Origin: Isoetes taiwanensis
Lineage: Eukaryota > Streptophyta > Lycopodiopsida > Isoetales > Isoetaceae
Assembly: GCA_021234155.1 (NCBI GenBank)
Contig: JAJEKV010000017.1
Span: 20,703,559 to 20,767,558, forward strand
Reading direction: 5' to 3'
DNA: 64,000 bases
Part shown: positions 34,250 to 47,865 of the stretch, piece by piece
Layout: every line of letters begins with the position of its first letter
Numbering within the stretch: the first letter of the stretch is position 1
The notes under the pieces: generated by a model
Databases searched by the model: none
What the model was told of the DNA's origin: nothing
Seen by the model: the letters and a program-made list of their open reading frames with translations, nothing else
Program-made: the position numbers and the translations under genes

Positions 34250-35167
34250 TTTAATATTTGAAGTATACTATAAATAACAGATAACCATCCTTTAAATATT
34301 TAGAAGCTCACCTTTTGAGCTGGGAGGTGCGGTGATGGGTGGCGCCTTTTGTGCGGCGTGCTGGCGTGTGTGCACGAGAGCATGCGGATGGGTGGAGCAC
34401 TTTAGTGAGGAGGCACCTCCAGCAGGCGATTTCACTGGCGGTTTCTCGGCGCCCGCCTTCCTGCGGCGTCACAGGCGATTGGCGTTGGGGGCGTCGGTTT
34501 TCCGGCACCGGTTGTGAAGAGGTTACGGTTCGAGGCGTTGGTGAAGTCTTGTCTGTTGGAGGTATGCTTATTGCTTTTGCAATAGCATGGATTTTTGAAT
34601 CGCGTAGTCATCGGCAGCGATTTTTTCGGTGGTTTTAATGCGGGCCATGGTGATTATGGTTTGTTCTATGGGCCCGGTCCTTGTTGCGGTTAGGGACTTG
34701 GTCCGTTTTGTACTTAATGGTCCCATAACCCGATTGGGTTCCGTGGACATTAAAAGTTTCTTCCTTCCTTCCTTCCTTCCTTTTAGAAACTTCTTCAAAT
34801 ACATTAGCTTGAACATTAAAAGGCCTGGTTGGTGTGGTTGATTTGGAAGCAGCGGCGGTTATGGATCTTTCAGGGGATTCAGCAGCCTGCAGCCTCTCTG
34901 ATTCCTCGACTCAGGTACAAGCTATTTCAAAGCTTTCTGGTGCCCGGGATTAGTAGAGCAGAAGTTTGCCATTTGGCGGGACTTCTTGGGTGTTGTAGAT
35001 GGTGATGGTCGGTTTGTACATCAGTAGAGTTGCAGTTTTTTTGTGAGTTTGTTGTGGAGTGTCGAGGTATCGCTGTCTCTTTGGGGCAGTTCTCCTTCCT
35101 CCTCACTTGCTTTGTAACATTACCATTCTTGTAATATATTGATGACACAGTTCTTCAAAAAAAAAAG
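34250..35167 (+). mobile_element. Poly(A)-ended retroelement fragment
   Basis: The segment ends TTGTAATATATTGATGACAC followed shortly by a run of ten A at 35158-35167. This resembles the 3' end of a plant L1-type LINE or a processed transcript. No coding domain is visible, so it is either a 5'-truncated LINE or other retrocopy. A (TTCC)n microsatellite lies at 34758-34783. Confidence 0.4.
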
Positions 35168-37029
35168 ATTAACTAATCTAGTAGGTTAACCAGCTGGAAC
35201 AAAGGGTATAGCAAATTCACCAACAGCTATACTCAGAGGGATCTTCTAAAAGAATTTATATTTCAAGGCTTTACAATGAATCCGACCAAATACCATTGTT
35301 TCCTCATCTAAATTGATTGGCGGTGCTTCATGGTAACTGGTGGTGAGGTTTTGACAAGCATCTAGCAGTCATCCCTTTACATATATGATAATAGAATAAC
35401 AGATAATATAATAATGGCTAGAGTTATATTTGTCAGTTTCAGATCAGATACACAGAATATTCAACAACACTTCTCAAATATAAGCCATAATCACAGACAG
35501 TTTGATGATAACCGGAACCATATTCACAGTTTTAAAATTAAATAGACAAAGCGCTCACACTTGAATCTTCTTCAGACCATGGACCTTGAATCCTCAACAC
35601 TGCAAGATCAAATTCGTCTTCACAACACAAATCAGTCGTTGCAACTGGCACTACCTTTTCAAGCTAGGTTGTTTGTAACCGCACCCTTTTCCGGTACATC
35701 GTGTCTTTTGGAAAGATTCTTCTCTAGGACCATTACAGATTCTCTAGACTAAACACCATAACATTAATGAGATTGAAAAATTGATAAGCTTATAAAAGTA
35801 TGCAACCCAAACCATTATTGAACATACTCTTTTGTATTTGTTGCATTGTATTTCTTCATCACTACTTGAACTTCGATTGATGTCGGCCACAGATGCTCCT
35901 TAACCTTTTCCTCTTTAACTTTGTTGAGGCCGCCTCCTTTTCAATTTCTATAGCGGCATATTTATTGTTTGTGGGATTATCCTTGGTTCTTTCTTTCTCC
36001 GTGATTGGTCTAAGTCAACTTTGGATGAATGCTCTACTCGTTCCTAGTAGGACTTTTATTGACAATAGGGTTATCCTTGGTCCCCTCTTTCTCATCCTTG
36101 ATCCCCTCTTTCTCCGTGATTGATCTAAGTGCATTTTGGGTTGATTGCTCTTCACTCTTCCTAGAACTCATCCATCCTATGTGTCTATTCAAGCCATCGC
36201 TAGTGATTTTCTTTGACATTGTACTAGATTCCCCACTTCACTTCGATAATTTGCTTCCTTAGAGCATGTGCTTGCTTCCTTCCCCTCTGCTCTATCAGAG
36301 GATCCAGACTTTTGTGCACCTCTGAATCTCATCTAAGGGTTCTGCAGGTTCTAACAAAGTTTGGCCTTCCTTTCTGCACTTGCCGACTTCATTACAACGA
36401 TCAGAATGACGGGCCATGGATAATATTGCATTTTCTGTGGACATGCTTAATAACTAGGTAAGAATACATGCGCGTGTAGATGCAAAATTCTAAGACTTCT
36501 GGCTTACCAGTTTGGCGATAACTATTTGAAGGTGCGCCTTCATCAACATATTTGCCTTTTTCGTAACCTGTAAATTGCGAAATCACCCACACCGAATACT
36601 TGATGGGCTTATCTCTGAATAGCACAAAAGCAAGAACTCCAGGAGATCTTCTGCCAGACTAGGAAGGGTTCTTCACGATTCTTCAAGATCTTCAAAAAGA
36701 TTCAGCATTTCCATTTAATCTACTCTTCTATAGCTCGGAATGCCTAACGGCCTATTGCCGGATACTCTAAACCGATGCCTTGAATGCTCTGGAACGGCTA
36801 GCTGCTCTCCTATATCCGCTCCTCCATCCGGTGTAGCCTCCTCAAGCCCCGAATCGCTCGATGCGATCCACGAATGCCCTATCGGATCAATTGGCGCCCT
36901 CACGCTTTCGATGCTTTGAAAACCCTAAAATAACCCTAAAGAAATAGAAATAAAAATGAAAAGAAATAAAAATAATAAAAATAGAGGAATAAAAATAAAA
37001 GGGGGTAAAGCATTGGGGATATGGAATTT
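35168..37029. other. No recognisable gene; small internal repeats
   Basis: At 35970-36130 TTATCCTTGGT, CCCCTCTTTCTC and TCTCCGTGATTG recur; on the minus strand this reads as repeated ITEKEG/KDEKEG-like charged sequence (36034-36219). Minus frames at 36401-36625 and 36715-36903 have no domain I recognise. Confidence 0.45.
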
Positions 37030-37160
37030 AGACAATAAAAATGCGGGGTGCACTCTAGATATACTGATTAGTATGCCTCGCGCAATACGCCCATGAAATC
37101 ATATGAAAACCATGCCAAAAAGCGTATAAAATTACAAAAAAAAACCCCAATTATAATTCT
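37030..37160. repeat. Diverged third copy of the inverted-repeat inner end
   Basis: GGGTGCACTCTAGATATAC, AATACGCCCATGAAATCAT and AAAAAGCGTATAAAA match in order the blocks at 23813-23920 and at 25060-25165 (inverted). The region 37161-38025 shows no other feature I can support. Confidence 0.7.
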
Positions 37161-38025
37161 AGATATTCGTAGATATAGGAGATCCACAAGAAGATTAAAA
37201 TGTATACTGCGTGCCTGGACTTCAAGTGATACAAGTCCATTTGAAATGCATGTAGGTTCATAAAGTGATATTAATTGTGCATTGAAAGTTTCATGCAAAA
37301 TGATGCTGGTTTTTACTTTCTTAAGACCATGCAAATTGATGTTGCTTTCGCAATATTGCCAGGTCCTATATTTGAATTTGTCTCTTCCTATTTTATAACC
37401 TTTGCCTTTATCTTAGAAATTTTCAATCTATAAATTATTTTGCCAATCTATAAATGGTGCTATAGAAAAAGAAACATGCAACTTAGATTTCTATATTCCT
37501 AGGGTGCATGAAGTTATATAGTTGGTATTTGAATATCTAGGCATTTGGGCGGAAAGGCGGGGAGGGAGATGAGCGTTAGGGCTTCCTTTGGCGCCTCGAA
37601 CTCGATCGCGAATACCGGACTTCGATGGATGAGGCCTTCTTGGAAATTTGTTCTCGAGTGCAGGCTTCCGGATATCCCCTCTAACCCGATGTGTGATAGC
37701 GGCATTGGATAACTTAATCATCCAGTCGTACAATTCCAGAACAAGAATTGGATTCAGTAGATCAGCTTTTAGCAGTCATTATCTAAGTATTCTCTGCTTC
37801 GATAGAGTAGATTCTTTAAGAGTTTCGGCCCATAATTCGGGCTACCTTGCCTTAGGAAGATTTTCACGAAATATCTTTCAAATTTCAGTACTGGAAAGGT
37901 TCGGGATTGAGCCCATTCTTCACTGGACAGATTTCTTCGACCTCCGGCCAGACTGGTTCTTCGCAGTTCTGAGATCCTTGTGTGGAGATTTGCGGGGGAA
38001 AACTAAGAATGTCTAGCAGACAAGA

Positions 38026-41000
38026 GAAAAATGGTTCAGGGCTCCCCAAAATCCAATTGACAGAGAGAAAGCCCTCAGAATCATCGAGGACGATGAATGG
38101 ACGAATATTTTTTGGCTGGAAGACAGGAAAGATAAAGTGTGGGAAAAGATGAAAACTATGTACATCACCTTTGCGCTTATTCAAGATCAACAAAAAGCTG
38201 CTGCAGTCTGCATGGATGTTCTTGGAGATGGAGTGATATGTGATACCTTGGACAAGATGAGAGCTTTAGAGAAGGATTATGCCTCCGGCAGAGCAAACGA
38301 CCGTGACTGGGCTTGGAATTTTCTTGAGTTACTTCAAGAGATGGACAGAAATCTCTGTAAAAGGATAATGGTTAAGCAAGGCCACTCCAAATCAGATTGT
38401 TGCAGCCTTAAGAATAATATTTTCCAGAAATCTATGAACGAGCTCCTCAATCTGGCAAAAACCTTGCTTGTCGACCTGGAAAACCTCAAATGGGCTGAAT
38501 ACGACCAGGGTTTTACGTCCCCTGCCTCTTTTCTTTGTTATCTGCTTATTTGTTAAAGTAAGCAGCTTGTTTGTCGACCTGGAAATCAGATTTATGAGGT
38601 TAAAGTTAGAGATTCCCTTATCTCTGATGATAATGATCTTAAAAAAGCTGCAGTTGACCACTTCACTAATATCATGGGCACAAATACTGACTGCTCAAAC
38701 GAGATGATGGATACCTTCATTAATATAAGGAGTAAAGTTAATGGCAATCAGAACGAGATGATCTCCTCCCCTTTCACGGAAAACGAGCTCAAGGAAGTAG
38801 TCATGGGTATGGACAATGGTAAAACCCCAGGACCAGATGGTTTACCAGCTGAATTTTTCAAAAAAGCCTGGCCTATCCTAAATGAAGGTGTCACCAGGTT
38901 GGCTAATGAGTTCAGGATTTGCAAGCGCCTGGATGCCAGAATCAATACTAGCCTTATCACTCTTATCCCAAAAATTGATTCCCCCATCTCCTTTGCTGAT
39001 TATATGCCCATTTCTCTGACTAATGTTATTTACAAGATAATTGCAGGTGCTATAGCTGCCAGACTCAAAAAGGTTTTGGATTCTTATCAGCAGCACCCAA
39101 TCAGCCTACCTCAAAGATAGATTCATCTTGGATAACGTGGTGACTGCTATTTTAGGGCTGCAATGGGCTAAAGACTCCAAGCAAGATATAGCCCTCCTTA
39201 AGCTGGATATTACTAAAGCCTTTAACACGGTTAGTTGGAAGTTTCTTTATAAAAGTTGCAGGGCTCTTGGCTTCAATGAGGAAAGCATTGGTATGTTCAA
39301 AGCTATTCTTAGCAACTCCAGATCTGTTGTCCTTATAAATGGTGAGACCAACCCCTTCTTTCCCATTCAAAGAGGGGTAAAACAAGGTTGTCCTCTTGCA
39401 CCCTTTCTTTTTTTAATTGTTATGGAAGCCTTGCACAGTAGATTGGAAGAGGCCAAGAATAATAATTCCATTAAAGGTCTTCAGCTCCCGGACAATCCAC
39501 AGGTAGACCAAATCCTCAATGGACATTTTGCTGATGATACTTTTATTTTGACCTTCTATGGAACATAATTCCATCATCAACATTCAAAGTATCCTCCAAG
39601 ACTTTGGTCACACTTCAGGATGCAGAATTAATCCTCTTAAATCTGCCATTCACTCTAGGGAGATCGACAAAGGTACTCATGCAGCTGAACTTTTTGGATG
39701 TAAGTATTATTCCCCCTGCACTAAATCTAAAATTTTAGGGATCCCCTTTGCCATCAGAAGTAATGCCTCTGATTTATGGCTTGATATTATTGAAAATTTT
39801 ATAAAAATGTTGATTCCCTAAACTCTAAGTATCTTTCTAAAAATGGAAGAGCTATAATTACCCGACCGTGATTTCTTCATCTCGGGTTTACCAATCTTGG
39901 TCATTCGGCCCCAAGAAGATCACTAACAAGCTTCAAAGTATTATTGGCGGGTTTATTGCATGTGGAGAATAAAAGATGGCATCGGTTTCAATGGAGGAAT
40001 CTTTGCAAGCCTAAAAGGATGGTGGTCTAGGGACCATGAATATCAGGAGGCAGGGATTAGCTTTAGCTACTAAATACTTTCACAGGGCTTGCTATGACAC
40101 ATCAAGCATCCTATTTCTATTCTAATCAAATACTACATCAGCAAATGCCACCCGTATGGATGGAGGATCCTCAAAATGGAATTGCCCTATTCCATCTTTT
40201 TTCCTTTCTCTATCCCTGCTACTACCCCAGGTATAATCAAGAAATGGATCTATGCTTGGACAGAAGTTAGACAGATGTACACTTGGGAAAAAGGTCTCTC
40301 TATGGAGCAATCCATATTCTGGAACCCGGCCTTAATCCTTGATAATCCTAATTTATGTCTGGCCTGCCACTTTCCTGAACAAGCCAAATTATGGAAGCAA
40401 AAAGGGATTACTCTCATCAGCCACCTTTTTGACAATGGTATCATCCCTTTCCAAGATTCTATACTTGCTGAAGAGGATAATCATACGAGACTGCTTTATG
40501 AAGCCATCACTAACATTATCATGCAGGGCAGATGGTCTCACTCTCCTGACCCATGGAATCACAAAGGCAAAAGCGGCTACTTTGTCAGGCTGGCTTACAG
40601 ATTCTTGATGAGTCAACAGGAAATCACAATTCACTTGAAATGGGGTGTCTCCCCTGACACAGCCCGATCAATCCAAAGATCAAGGCTTTCATGTGGCAAT
40701 TATGGCACAAAGGCCTTGCAACCAACTGTAAGAGATTTCGTTTATCTATGACTAACTCGGATTTATGTGACAGCCGACAAAGAGGATGAAGAACATCTTT
40801 TCAGATCATGCCTGTGGTCGGAGTGGATACTGGAACTAGCCTCTAATATCTTTGGCCAAAACCTGGTAGCCTTGAGCCAAAAGGATTTCTTTATGCCTAT
40901 CAACCCGACTGATTGGAGAATCTACATCCTCCTATGGAGGATTTGGAAAGGAAGAAATACCTTTATTTTTAATTATGAAATAATTCCACCGGAAGGAATC

Positions 41001-41466
41001 ATTAAACAGGTATTGTATGACATCAATTGGATTATGAATATTAATGGGTGATATGGTTGCTGCTGCAAATACTCTTTTCATTATGATCAGGAGGCTTGAA
41101 TGGAAGAAAAACAAGGCTGACATCAACCAGGAGTGGGTCAAATTCTTCGGAGCTGTGGACACATCGATGCACGCAGAATCTATATGCACCTGTGGCTGTT
41201 GTTGCGACCAGAATTTAGACATCAGAAGGGAGCTGCTCTGCACAGCCAAGGATGCCAAAGGAAGATATAACATGGCAAAGGCAGGTTCCTGCATGTGTGT
41301 TTATTGTGTCTTTCCCACCATCTTCAAAGGGAAAGCAAGAAAATGCACAAATCTGAATCTCAGATCGATTCATTAGGCTCAGGGCTTAAGGCATCCCGAC
41401 CTCTGTTTCTCTGCTACTATTGCTACTATTGCTACTTTTTAAATTTCTATTCTATTCTATTCTATT
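38026..41466 (+). mobile_element. LINE (L1-like) with recognisable reverse transcriptase, frameshifted
   Basis: Three consecutive plus frames (38674-39120, 39128-39568, 39558-39821) form a reverse transcriptase: GKTPGPDGLPAEFFKKAW, LITLIPK, LKLDITKAFNTV (motif A, usual FDxV is FNTV), RGVKQGCPLAP (motif B), HFADDTFIL (motif C, aspartates intact), and a thumb part ending before a stop at 39819-39821. Further C-terminal pieces at 40176-40751 and 40767-41051 (EDEEHLFRSCLWSEW) match the zinc-binding region found at the end of plant LINE proteins. A frame at 41044-41376 follows. The 5' endonuclease domain is not seen, so the copy may be truncated. The 3' end is a (TTCTA)n run at 41443-41466. Confidence 0.82.
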
Positions 41467-42959
41467 TCGCATAAGCTCACATTTTCATAAGGGTTAAACT
41501 TCCCTTGAAAAAAGTTTTTTGTACACAAATATACTTAAATATAAATAGCCTTCAATAAAAAAAAACAAATATCTAGGCATTTAAGCTAAAGCTGGATATC
41601 CCAGTTCCAATCAATAAAATACTCTTTTAATAACAGGGGAGGTCTAGAAACAAATGAATTGTACTTAGTGCATTATCATGCACAATGCGGAGGTCTAAAT
41701 GTTCTCAATGACCAACATAAAGAAAATAATGCATTTAAGCAGTGCTAGACTATGAAGTTATAAATGGTGTATTTGTGGTTTACCATGCAATAATTATTAA
41801 AATTCTTTATGTTCAAGCATCTGATCACCCAACATTGTTAGCTAACCTTGATTCTTACGTTGCGTGTATTTGAGGTACACTATTGGAGAAGGAATCTAAG
41901 TATGTTAAAACATGTTGTAAACGTAGATCATGACTGTTACCTAGAAACATCAATTCCAAGGAAAATACTACATAAAACATCCATTTAAGCATGTCCTAGC
42001 TCTCGATAATATAGATTTTAATTTGCTATCGAGTTGTGTTGCCCTTTGCAACCATATATAGAATGGTGCCGAATCCACACAAAGCAATTGGTCGTATCCA
42101 CAAGCAACAAAAAACATATTAAAAACAATTAAATCCACTCTCTGCATAAAAACTATAAGAAAACAAACCACAATTTCAAGCAACCTTGAGACAATTTGGA
42201 GCAACCTTTAAAAGCAGAAGAAACTATGGGAATGTAAGTGAATCTTTTAAAAAAAATTTGGGAATCTTGAAGGGATATTTGGCAACTTGGGGAAATTGAA
42301 GAGAATATGGGGGAATCCCTGACTTTGGGTGTCTGTGGAATATCTATGATTCTCCAAGAATCCTAAAATACCTTGAAGAATTTTTGGAAAATTTGCAGGA
42401 TAGCATTAAGAATCGTAAGAGCATTTGCGAGAATCATCCAAAAAAGGGGGTAAAATCTAAGGGAATATTGAGGCAAGCCAGGTGGAATCTTGAATCTAGG
42501 GGATCGAGCGAAGTCTTGGTAATCTTGAGGAGGGGAGTTGAAGAGAATGTGGTGAATACTAATATCGATATGTCAAGAAGTATTAATGGAACTCCTACAT
42601 CCTTGAAAAGCATTGCGGGAAAAGGGAAAGGATTTAAGAGAATATGTGCATCTAGAAAAATGCAAGGAATCTTAAGAGTATACAGGAAACTGGACAAAAT
42701 AATGTTGATAAAATGTTCATATGTAATTTGCCTTTAACTTTTTTTGTTAACCTTGATGTTATATGTTGACTCCCATTGATTATCTTCCACCGGATTATGT
42801 GGTTTGACTTCTATCGGCCTATACATACATCCCATAAAATAAATACATCCAAATCTAGACAGACCCCGCATGATATCCAATTTACATTTAATTTTGATTC
42901 ACACCAGAATTGACTTTGATGCTTGTAAGGTAGGCCTATATAGTATTTGAGCTTTGGTT
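41467..42959. other. No recognisable gene; purine-rich stretch
   Basis: From about 42230 to 42700 the plus strand is purine-rich, with GGAATCTTGA/AAGAATC-like words recurring and a 117-codon frame (42384-42737) that is basic and probably non-coding. The rest is AT-rich without features. Confidence 0.5.
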
Positions 42960-43101
42960 GTTGATTGTGTTTTGAATTTCGTATAGTCGCTACATATGAC
43001 TTTGAGTTTGTGATTAGTTCTTCTTTCAAAGTTGATTGTGTTTTGGATTTCGTATAGTCACTACGTATGACTTTGGCTTTGTGATTAGTTCTCGTTTCAA
43101 A
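42960..43101. repeat. Tandem duplication, 71-bp unit, two copies plus a partial third
   Basis: GTTGATTGTGTTTTG, ATTTCGTATAGTC and TTTGTGATTAGTTCT recur at a 71-bp period. It lies about 240 bp beyond the stop codon of the P450 gene. Confidence 0.9.
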
Positions 43102-43343
43102 GTTGATTCTCACTCTTTAGAATTGATTTTACACTTAAGTATCCTAAGTTTAGCACAACTTTAGCATATGATGCATTTGGACAACAACTGCTTTGCACTC
43201 ATTGAACAGATAATGGTTGGCCTTATATAGTCCTTATAACAAGGAACTTGTATAAGTATATATATGGAATTGTCTTGTAACAAGAGTAATAGTGATCCAT
43301 AGACTCTCTATTCTTTATATTCTGTATCTCAGCTTCCTAACTA

Positions 43344-44924
43344 TCACGTGCAATTGAACAATTCTGGAGACAAACAAGGAGTAGGGACAACCACTAATGG
43401 ACTCGCTCGAAATGCATTTAGCCCAAAAGTTTCATCCATATCCAAAGACTCAGGTTTCTGGCCACTAGGCAGGGCCCAATCGAAGCTTTGAACAAATCGT
43501 GCAAGGAAAATCTGCACCATTACCAACCCTAATGGCATAGCTGGGCACATTCGCCTCCCAGACCCAAATGGGATTAATTCAAAATCTCGACCCTTGACGT
43601 CTCTAGGGTCGTTTATAAAACGTTCGGGCTTGAATTCAGTTGCATCTTTCCCCCACACGTTAGGATCCCTTCCAATAGCATATGCATTCACGATCAAGCG
43701 AGTGCCTTTCGGTATTTCAAATCCTGCCACCTTGCAATCTTGCATAGACTCATGAGGAAGCAATAATGGTCCAGGAGGATGCAACCTAAATGTTTCTTTA
43801 ACAACTGCTTGTAAGTAGACTAGGTTTGGGATGTCATTTTCAACTACAACTCGGTCTTTGCCAACCACCCTATCTATCTCTTCTTGCAACTTTTTCATGA
43901 TTCTAGGGGCCCTTATAAGCTCTGATAAGCCCCATTGCACTGTGACAGGGCTTGTGTCGCTCGCTCCACTTAAAACATCCTACAAAAAATAGAGCGAGAA
44001 GCTAGTGCTATAATAATAATGATTAACAATGACACATATGGAGGTTTTGGATTAAGATCTTACCAGAATGATAGACTTGACATGTTTGAGACTGAGATCC
44101 TCTTTAGACAAGAGAATCTCAAGAAGATTGAAAGGCTTTGTAGAATTTTGAGGAGACTTTTTGGCAATATGTTCATCAATTATCGCTTCCAAAAAATTGT
44201 CCATGCTCTTCTTGCTAGCTTTCATTCTTCGTTCATAGCCTTGAACATCTAGCCAAGCAAGTGCAGGAAAAGAATCACCCAAGTTTTGGGCACCAAATAA
44301 ATAGAACTCCTCACGGATCAAGTGCTGGAAGCTCTTGGCACGAGCAGCATCACATCCCTCTCCAAGAAACCTCTTTCCAAAGGCCCATCTTGTCATAAAA
44401 TTGGTCGATAATGTAAATAGCCTTGCCTCTAGGTTGACCGGTCTTCCAGCCTTGCTTTCTTCCAATATAGAACTTAGAGCCCAAGTAATTTCTTCCTTTC
44501 GTAGCTCTTGGCTTTCTTGTAGCCTCTTTTGGGTGAAAAGTTCGAGAGTGCAAAGCTTTCTTATCAGCCTCCAATGCTCTCCATAATGCCCAAAGCCCAT
44601 GGTTAAAGGAGCCATGATTCGAGCAGCTGCTGTGTTGGGCCTCGAAGCAAATGCAAAGTCATGAGTCTTCAAAACTTCCCTGGCCATTTCTTTTGAAGAC
44701 ACCACAATAGCATTTATATTCCCTAGCTTAAGAGACATGAGCGGACCATGCAGCTTGGCAAGGCGTCCTAGGGCTTGATGAGGCAAAGCTCCAACTAAAT
44801 GAAGGTGGCCTATAATTGGAAGCCCCTTTGGAGATGGAGGCATCTTTGAATGATGCCTTCTCTTATCAAACAAATATATGCATACAACAAAGAAAGTAAG
44901 GATGAAACCATAATACCAATCCAT
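43344..44924 (-). CDS. Cytochrome P450, CYP71-clan (A-type), two exons, apparently intact
   Basis: Exon 1 is 44924-44064 (287 codons), intron 44063-43980 (84 bp, GTAAGA...TTGTAG), exon 2 is 43979-43344, giving a 498-residue protein, the usual plant P450 length. Residues 1-20 (MDWYYGFILTFFVVCIYLF) are a membrane anchor for the endoplasmic reticulum, followed by the proline-rich hinge MPPSPKGLPIIGHLH. Exon 2 opens with the I-helix segment DVLSGASDTSPVTVQWGLSE. It also carries ETFRLHPPGP (ExxR of the K helix), FKPERF (PERF) and the heme loop PFGSGRRMCPAMPLG with the ligand cysteine; the residue two after it is Ala where many have Gly. The single phase-0 intron at the I-helix is the typical A-type position. 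Such enzymes hydroxylate phenylpropanoids, flavonoids, terpenoids or alkaloids; the substrate cannot be read from sequence. Confidence 0.93.
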
Positions 44925-45002
44925 GATATTAACAGGAAGAGCTGTCTATGCTTAAAAGTGCCCAACAGGTATTTTATGACTATACAATTGCATCAACAAG
45001 CA

Positions 45003-45010
45003 TATTTATA
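45003..45010 (-). promoter_or_regulatory. TATA box of the P450 gene
   Basis: TATAAATA on the minus strand, about 80 bp upstream of the start codon, is at a plausible distance for a short leader. Confidence 0.55.
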
Positions 45011-45059
45011 TGCTCTGGATGGAACTCTTAGATGGTAGAGAATCCATATACGCGTTTAG

Positions 45060-47865
45060 CACATTCGGCGATATGATGGGGTCATGTTCCTGAAATCCGA
45101 ACTTGATTTGTGTTCCATTGTGATATCATGACTATCCTCAGAAGCTCGCTGGAAAAATCCATGAGAATAGAAGGATAGAATAAGGAACATCTTTTGACTC
45201 ATAGGTGGGAAATAAGTCGTGTATCTACATAGTAAAATGTTGATTGATCTAGTTGTATAGTTTTTCTTTCATCATAGCAATAGCTGCCTTAACCTCCAGA
45301 TAACATGGCTAGATTTGAAAGCACTTATTTGACTAGAGGTTGGTTGACGCCTTTGATTACGGCTACAACAACGCAGTAATAAAGGTGGCTAACATCCATA
45401 AACTAAATTTTCAAAGGTTCATTTTTGTCGGATTACACTTGTTTTCTTTGTACCATCATTGTTTTCTTAGTGACTGTGGAAAATATTGAACTAGAAAAAC
45501 CCAATAATGAGTTACTAGTGCAACAGCCTAACCTTGAGTGTCACCTTATCTGAGTGTCACCTTATCTGAAAGCGACACCAATGATGAGAAATGCGCGTCT
45601 ATTGTACCATGGAATAATAAGAAAAGGATCCTTGTGTACAAAAGCCATCGCGGTAAATGTCAGACGTGGGCATATTATAGCCAGCCTTAAATGGCAAAAA
45701 ATCCACTTAAGTCCACAAAAACGCCGTGTAATTTTTTTTGGGCGTGGCTATAACATGTCAGAGACACGGATATACCACGGATATGCCTGTGGCTATAACA
45801 TGTCGGCGTCCGATAAATACGGTGCTTGGTACAAAAGCCCAGATGCATTCCAACTCAGTCCATCTAAACGCCTCCCTGTTTATCAATAATTCAAGCCCAG
45901 CATTGGAGCTACAGCTTAGAGCAGATGGGCAGTTTTTTCCATTACACATTGCATCAGATGGCTGATGGGCAAGAATTTGGTATGTCATACATCGACTGCA
46001 GGAACTGAAGCAACTTCCGCGCAGATGTTATACATTGAATTTGGTATGTTATACGTTGATTTGCAGAGGAGTTTCTTGAATAAGAGAATAGCTAAGTCAA
46101 TGACAGAATAGCTAAGGGCTTGATTTCTGAATATGATCATGTTAGGTAGTTGTGCCATGCGATTGGCTCGTGTATTTAAGTCAATTGTACTTCATTTACA
46201 GCGTCTTTTTCTTCCTGAAACCTTGACAATTTATATAGTTTGGTGTAGATTACTTTCAACAAATCTGCTCAATTAAGTAGATCCTAAATTTGTGAAGCTC
46301 CATGTTTTAACGATTTCGTGTCAATTTCGCGTGTCATTTTGACAAGCCAGATTTGGTTTACAGACCTATCCCCATACTTACGATTCTCAAGAAAGGCGCT
46401 GAGAGTTGCACACTTTAAGACAAACTAAGCTTTTACAAAAACAAGCGAAAGCTAGTACGATACATTTGGAGCAGGCCATGGCATTTCTGAAGCTCTTGGT
46501 TAAACTCTGCTCTTCGCTAGATCTTAAATGAAATGTATTTTGATTTGATTGACAGCAGGACAAGCATATAAGGCAATGAACAATGCTGGATATTTGGATA
46601 CCAATATGGTCAATATTTGGATATTTGGATACCAATGTGCTAGCTTAATTCTGATGCCACTATCCAATTTTGGTATAATCATGTCCAATCCATTTTTAGA
46701 TTGGGCAGACGCAGCTGCTTTTTGAAAGCTGGGAGTAATTTAGGCTTCCCCTAAATCCACCATAGTTTGCGGCATAGCCGCATTAATTTTGTGGTTCACA
46801 GATTTTGTTCACATCTCCAATTTATCCCTTATGTCCGAAGAGGGACGTGACAATTGAGCATTGCTTCTCTTAGAAAACAGGAACAAACAGAAATATAATA
46901 TAATGATCAAATGTATTGATAAGCAGGGAAAACTGGGTTGGACAGACCCAACCGTAGCATAAATATATAGATGTATATATAAAAGGATGTCCCTCTCTAG
47001 GTGGATCGACCCAGCCCAAGAGGCATTTGTAACTGCTAGTGACTCTTGATCTGGGCCCTCCAGATGTACGATGATGATGCATGATCAATACTTCAACGTC
47101 TTCTTCTTGTGTCAACATGCCAGACATGCTTGGTTGTGGCTTCAAGGCCTCCTTCACTAATGGGATCAGGATCTTCATAAACAAATCGAGATTGCTTGGG
47201 CTGTCGAAGGTCGTTGGTCATATTGTGAACAGTAAATGGGTCAATCCCATTTGAACAATGTTTCGTTATTACTATAGCATTACATGGCTTGAATACACTA
47301 TATTGTATTTTGCATAAATCTTATGACTAATTGTGTTTGAAACAAGTTCTATTAGTCTAGAGATTTGCTCAAGTTAACATCCTATCTAGACTAAAGTTGT
47401 TCACTAATAGTAGGCACTTTGATTCGCCCTTATAGATATGAGAGAGACTAGTGTCTATGAATGTATGCTAGCTCAAGTTGAGAAATTGCGGCTAATTTGG
47501 CACATGTTCTATTATATTCGCATTTGCAAAGTTGTGAACTTATTTATGGTTAAGCATGCACAAAATAGCACAACTAATATTAGAGCTTAAGAGCTATGGC
47601 ATTATGATAACAACAACAACATGTGGAAGATAAAAATTGTAGTCAATGCGCATGGCAAAAGCTGTAAACAGACAAGGTTATTAGCTTTGTATGAAACCAA
47701 TATGAAATAGTGCATAGTGAACATTAAAAGCAGATATTACTCATTGTGTGCCATTGAAGCCACATGGCATACAAAAGAGAACCTTACAACAGATATATTA
47801 GTGCTAACATCGGCTTAAGTTGATATGTAGTGTAAAGCCTGTTATTTTATATGATGCCCTTTGTA
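45060..47865. other. No recognisable gene; minor repeats
   Basis: Frames at 45554-45889 (plus) and 46870-47184 (minus) show no domain. TGGCTATAACATGTC is repeated at 45746 and 45792. ATATTTGGATACCAAT is repeated around 46590-46640. Upstream P450 regulatory sequence may extend into the first few hundred bases. Confidence 0.5.

Noticed and set aside
42384-42737. 117-codon open frame
   Set aside because: It lies in a purine-rich, internally repetitive stretch and encodes a featureless basic sequence; probably chance.
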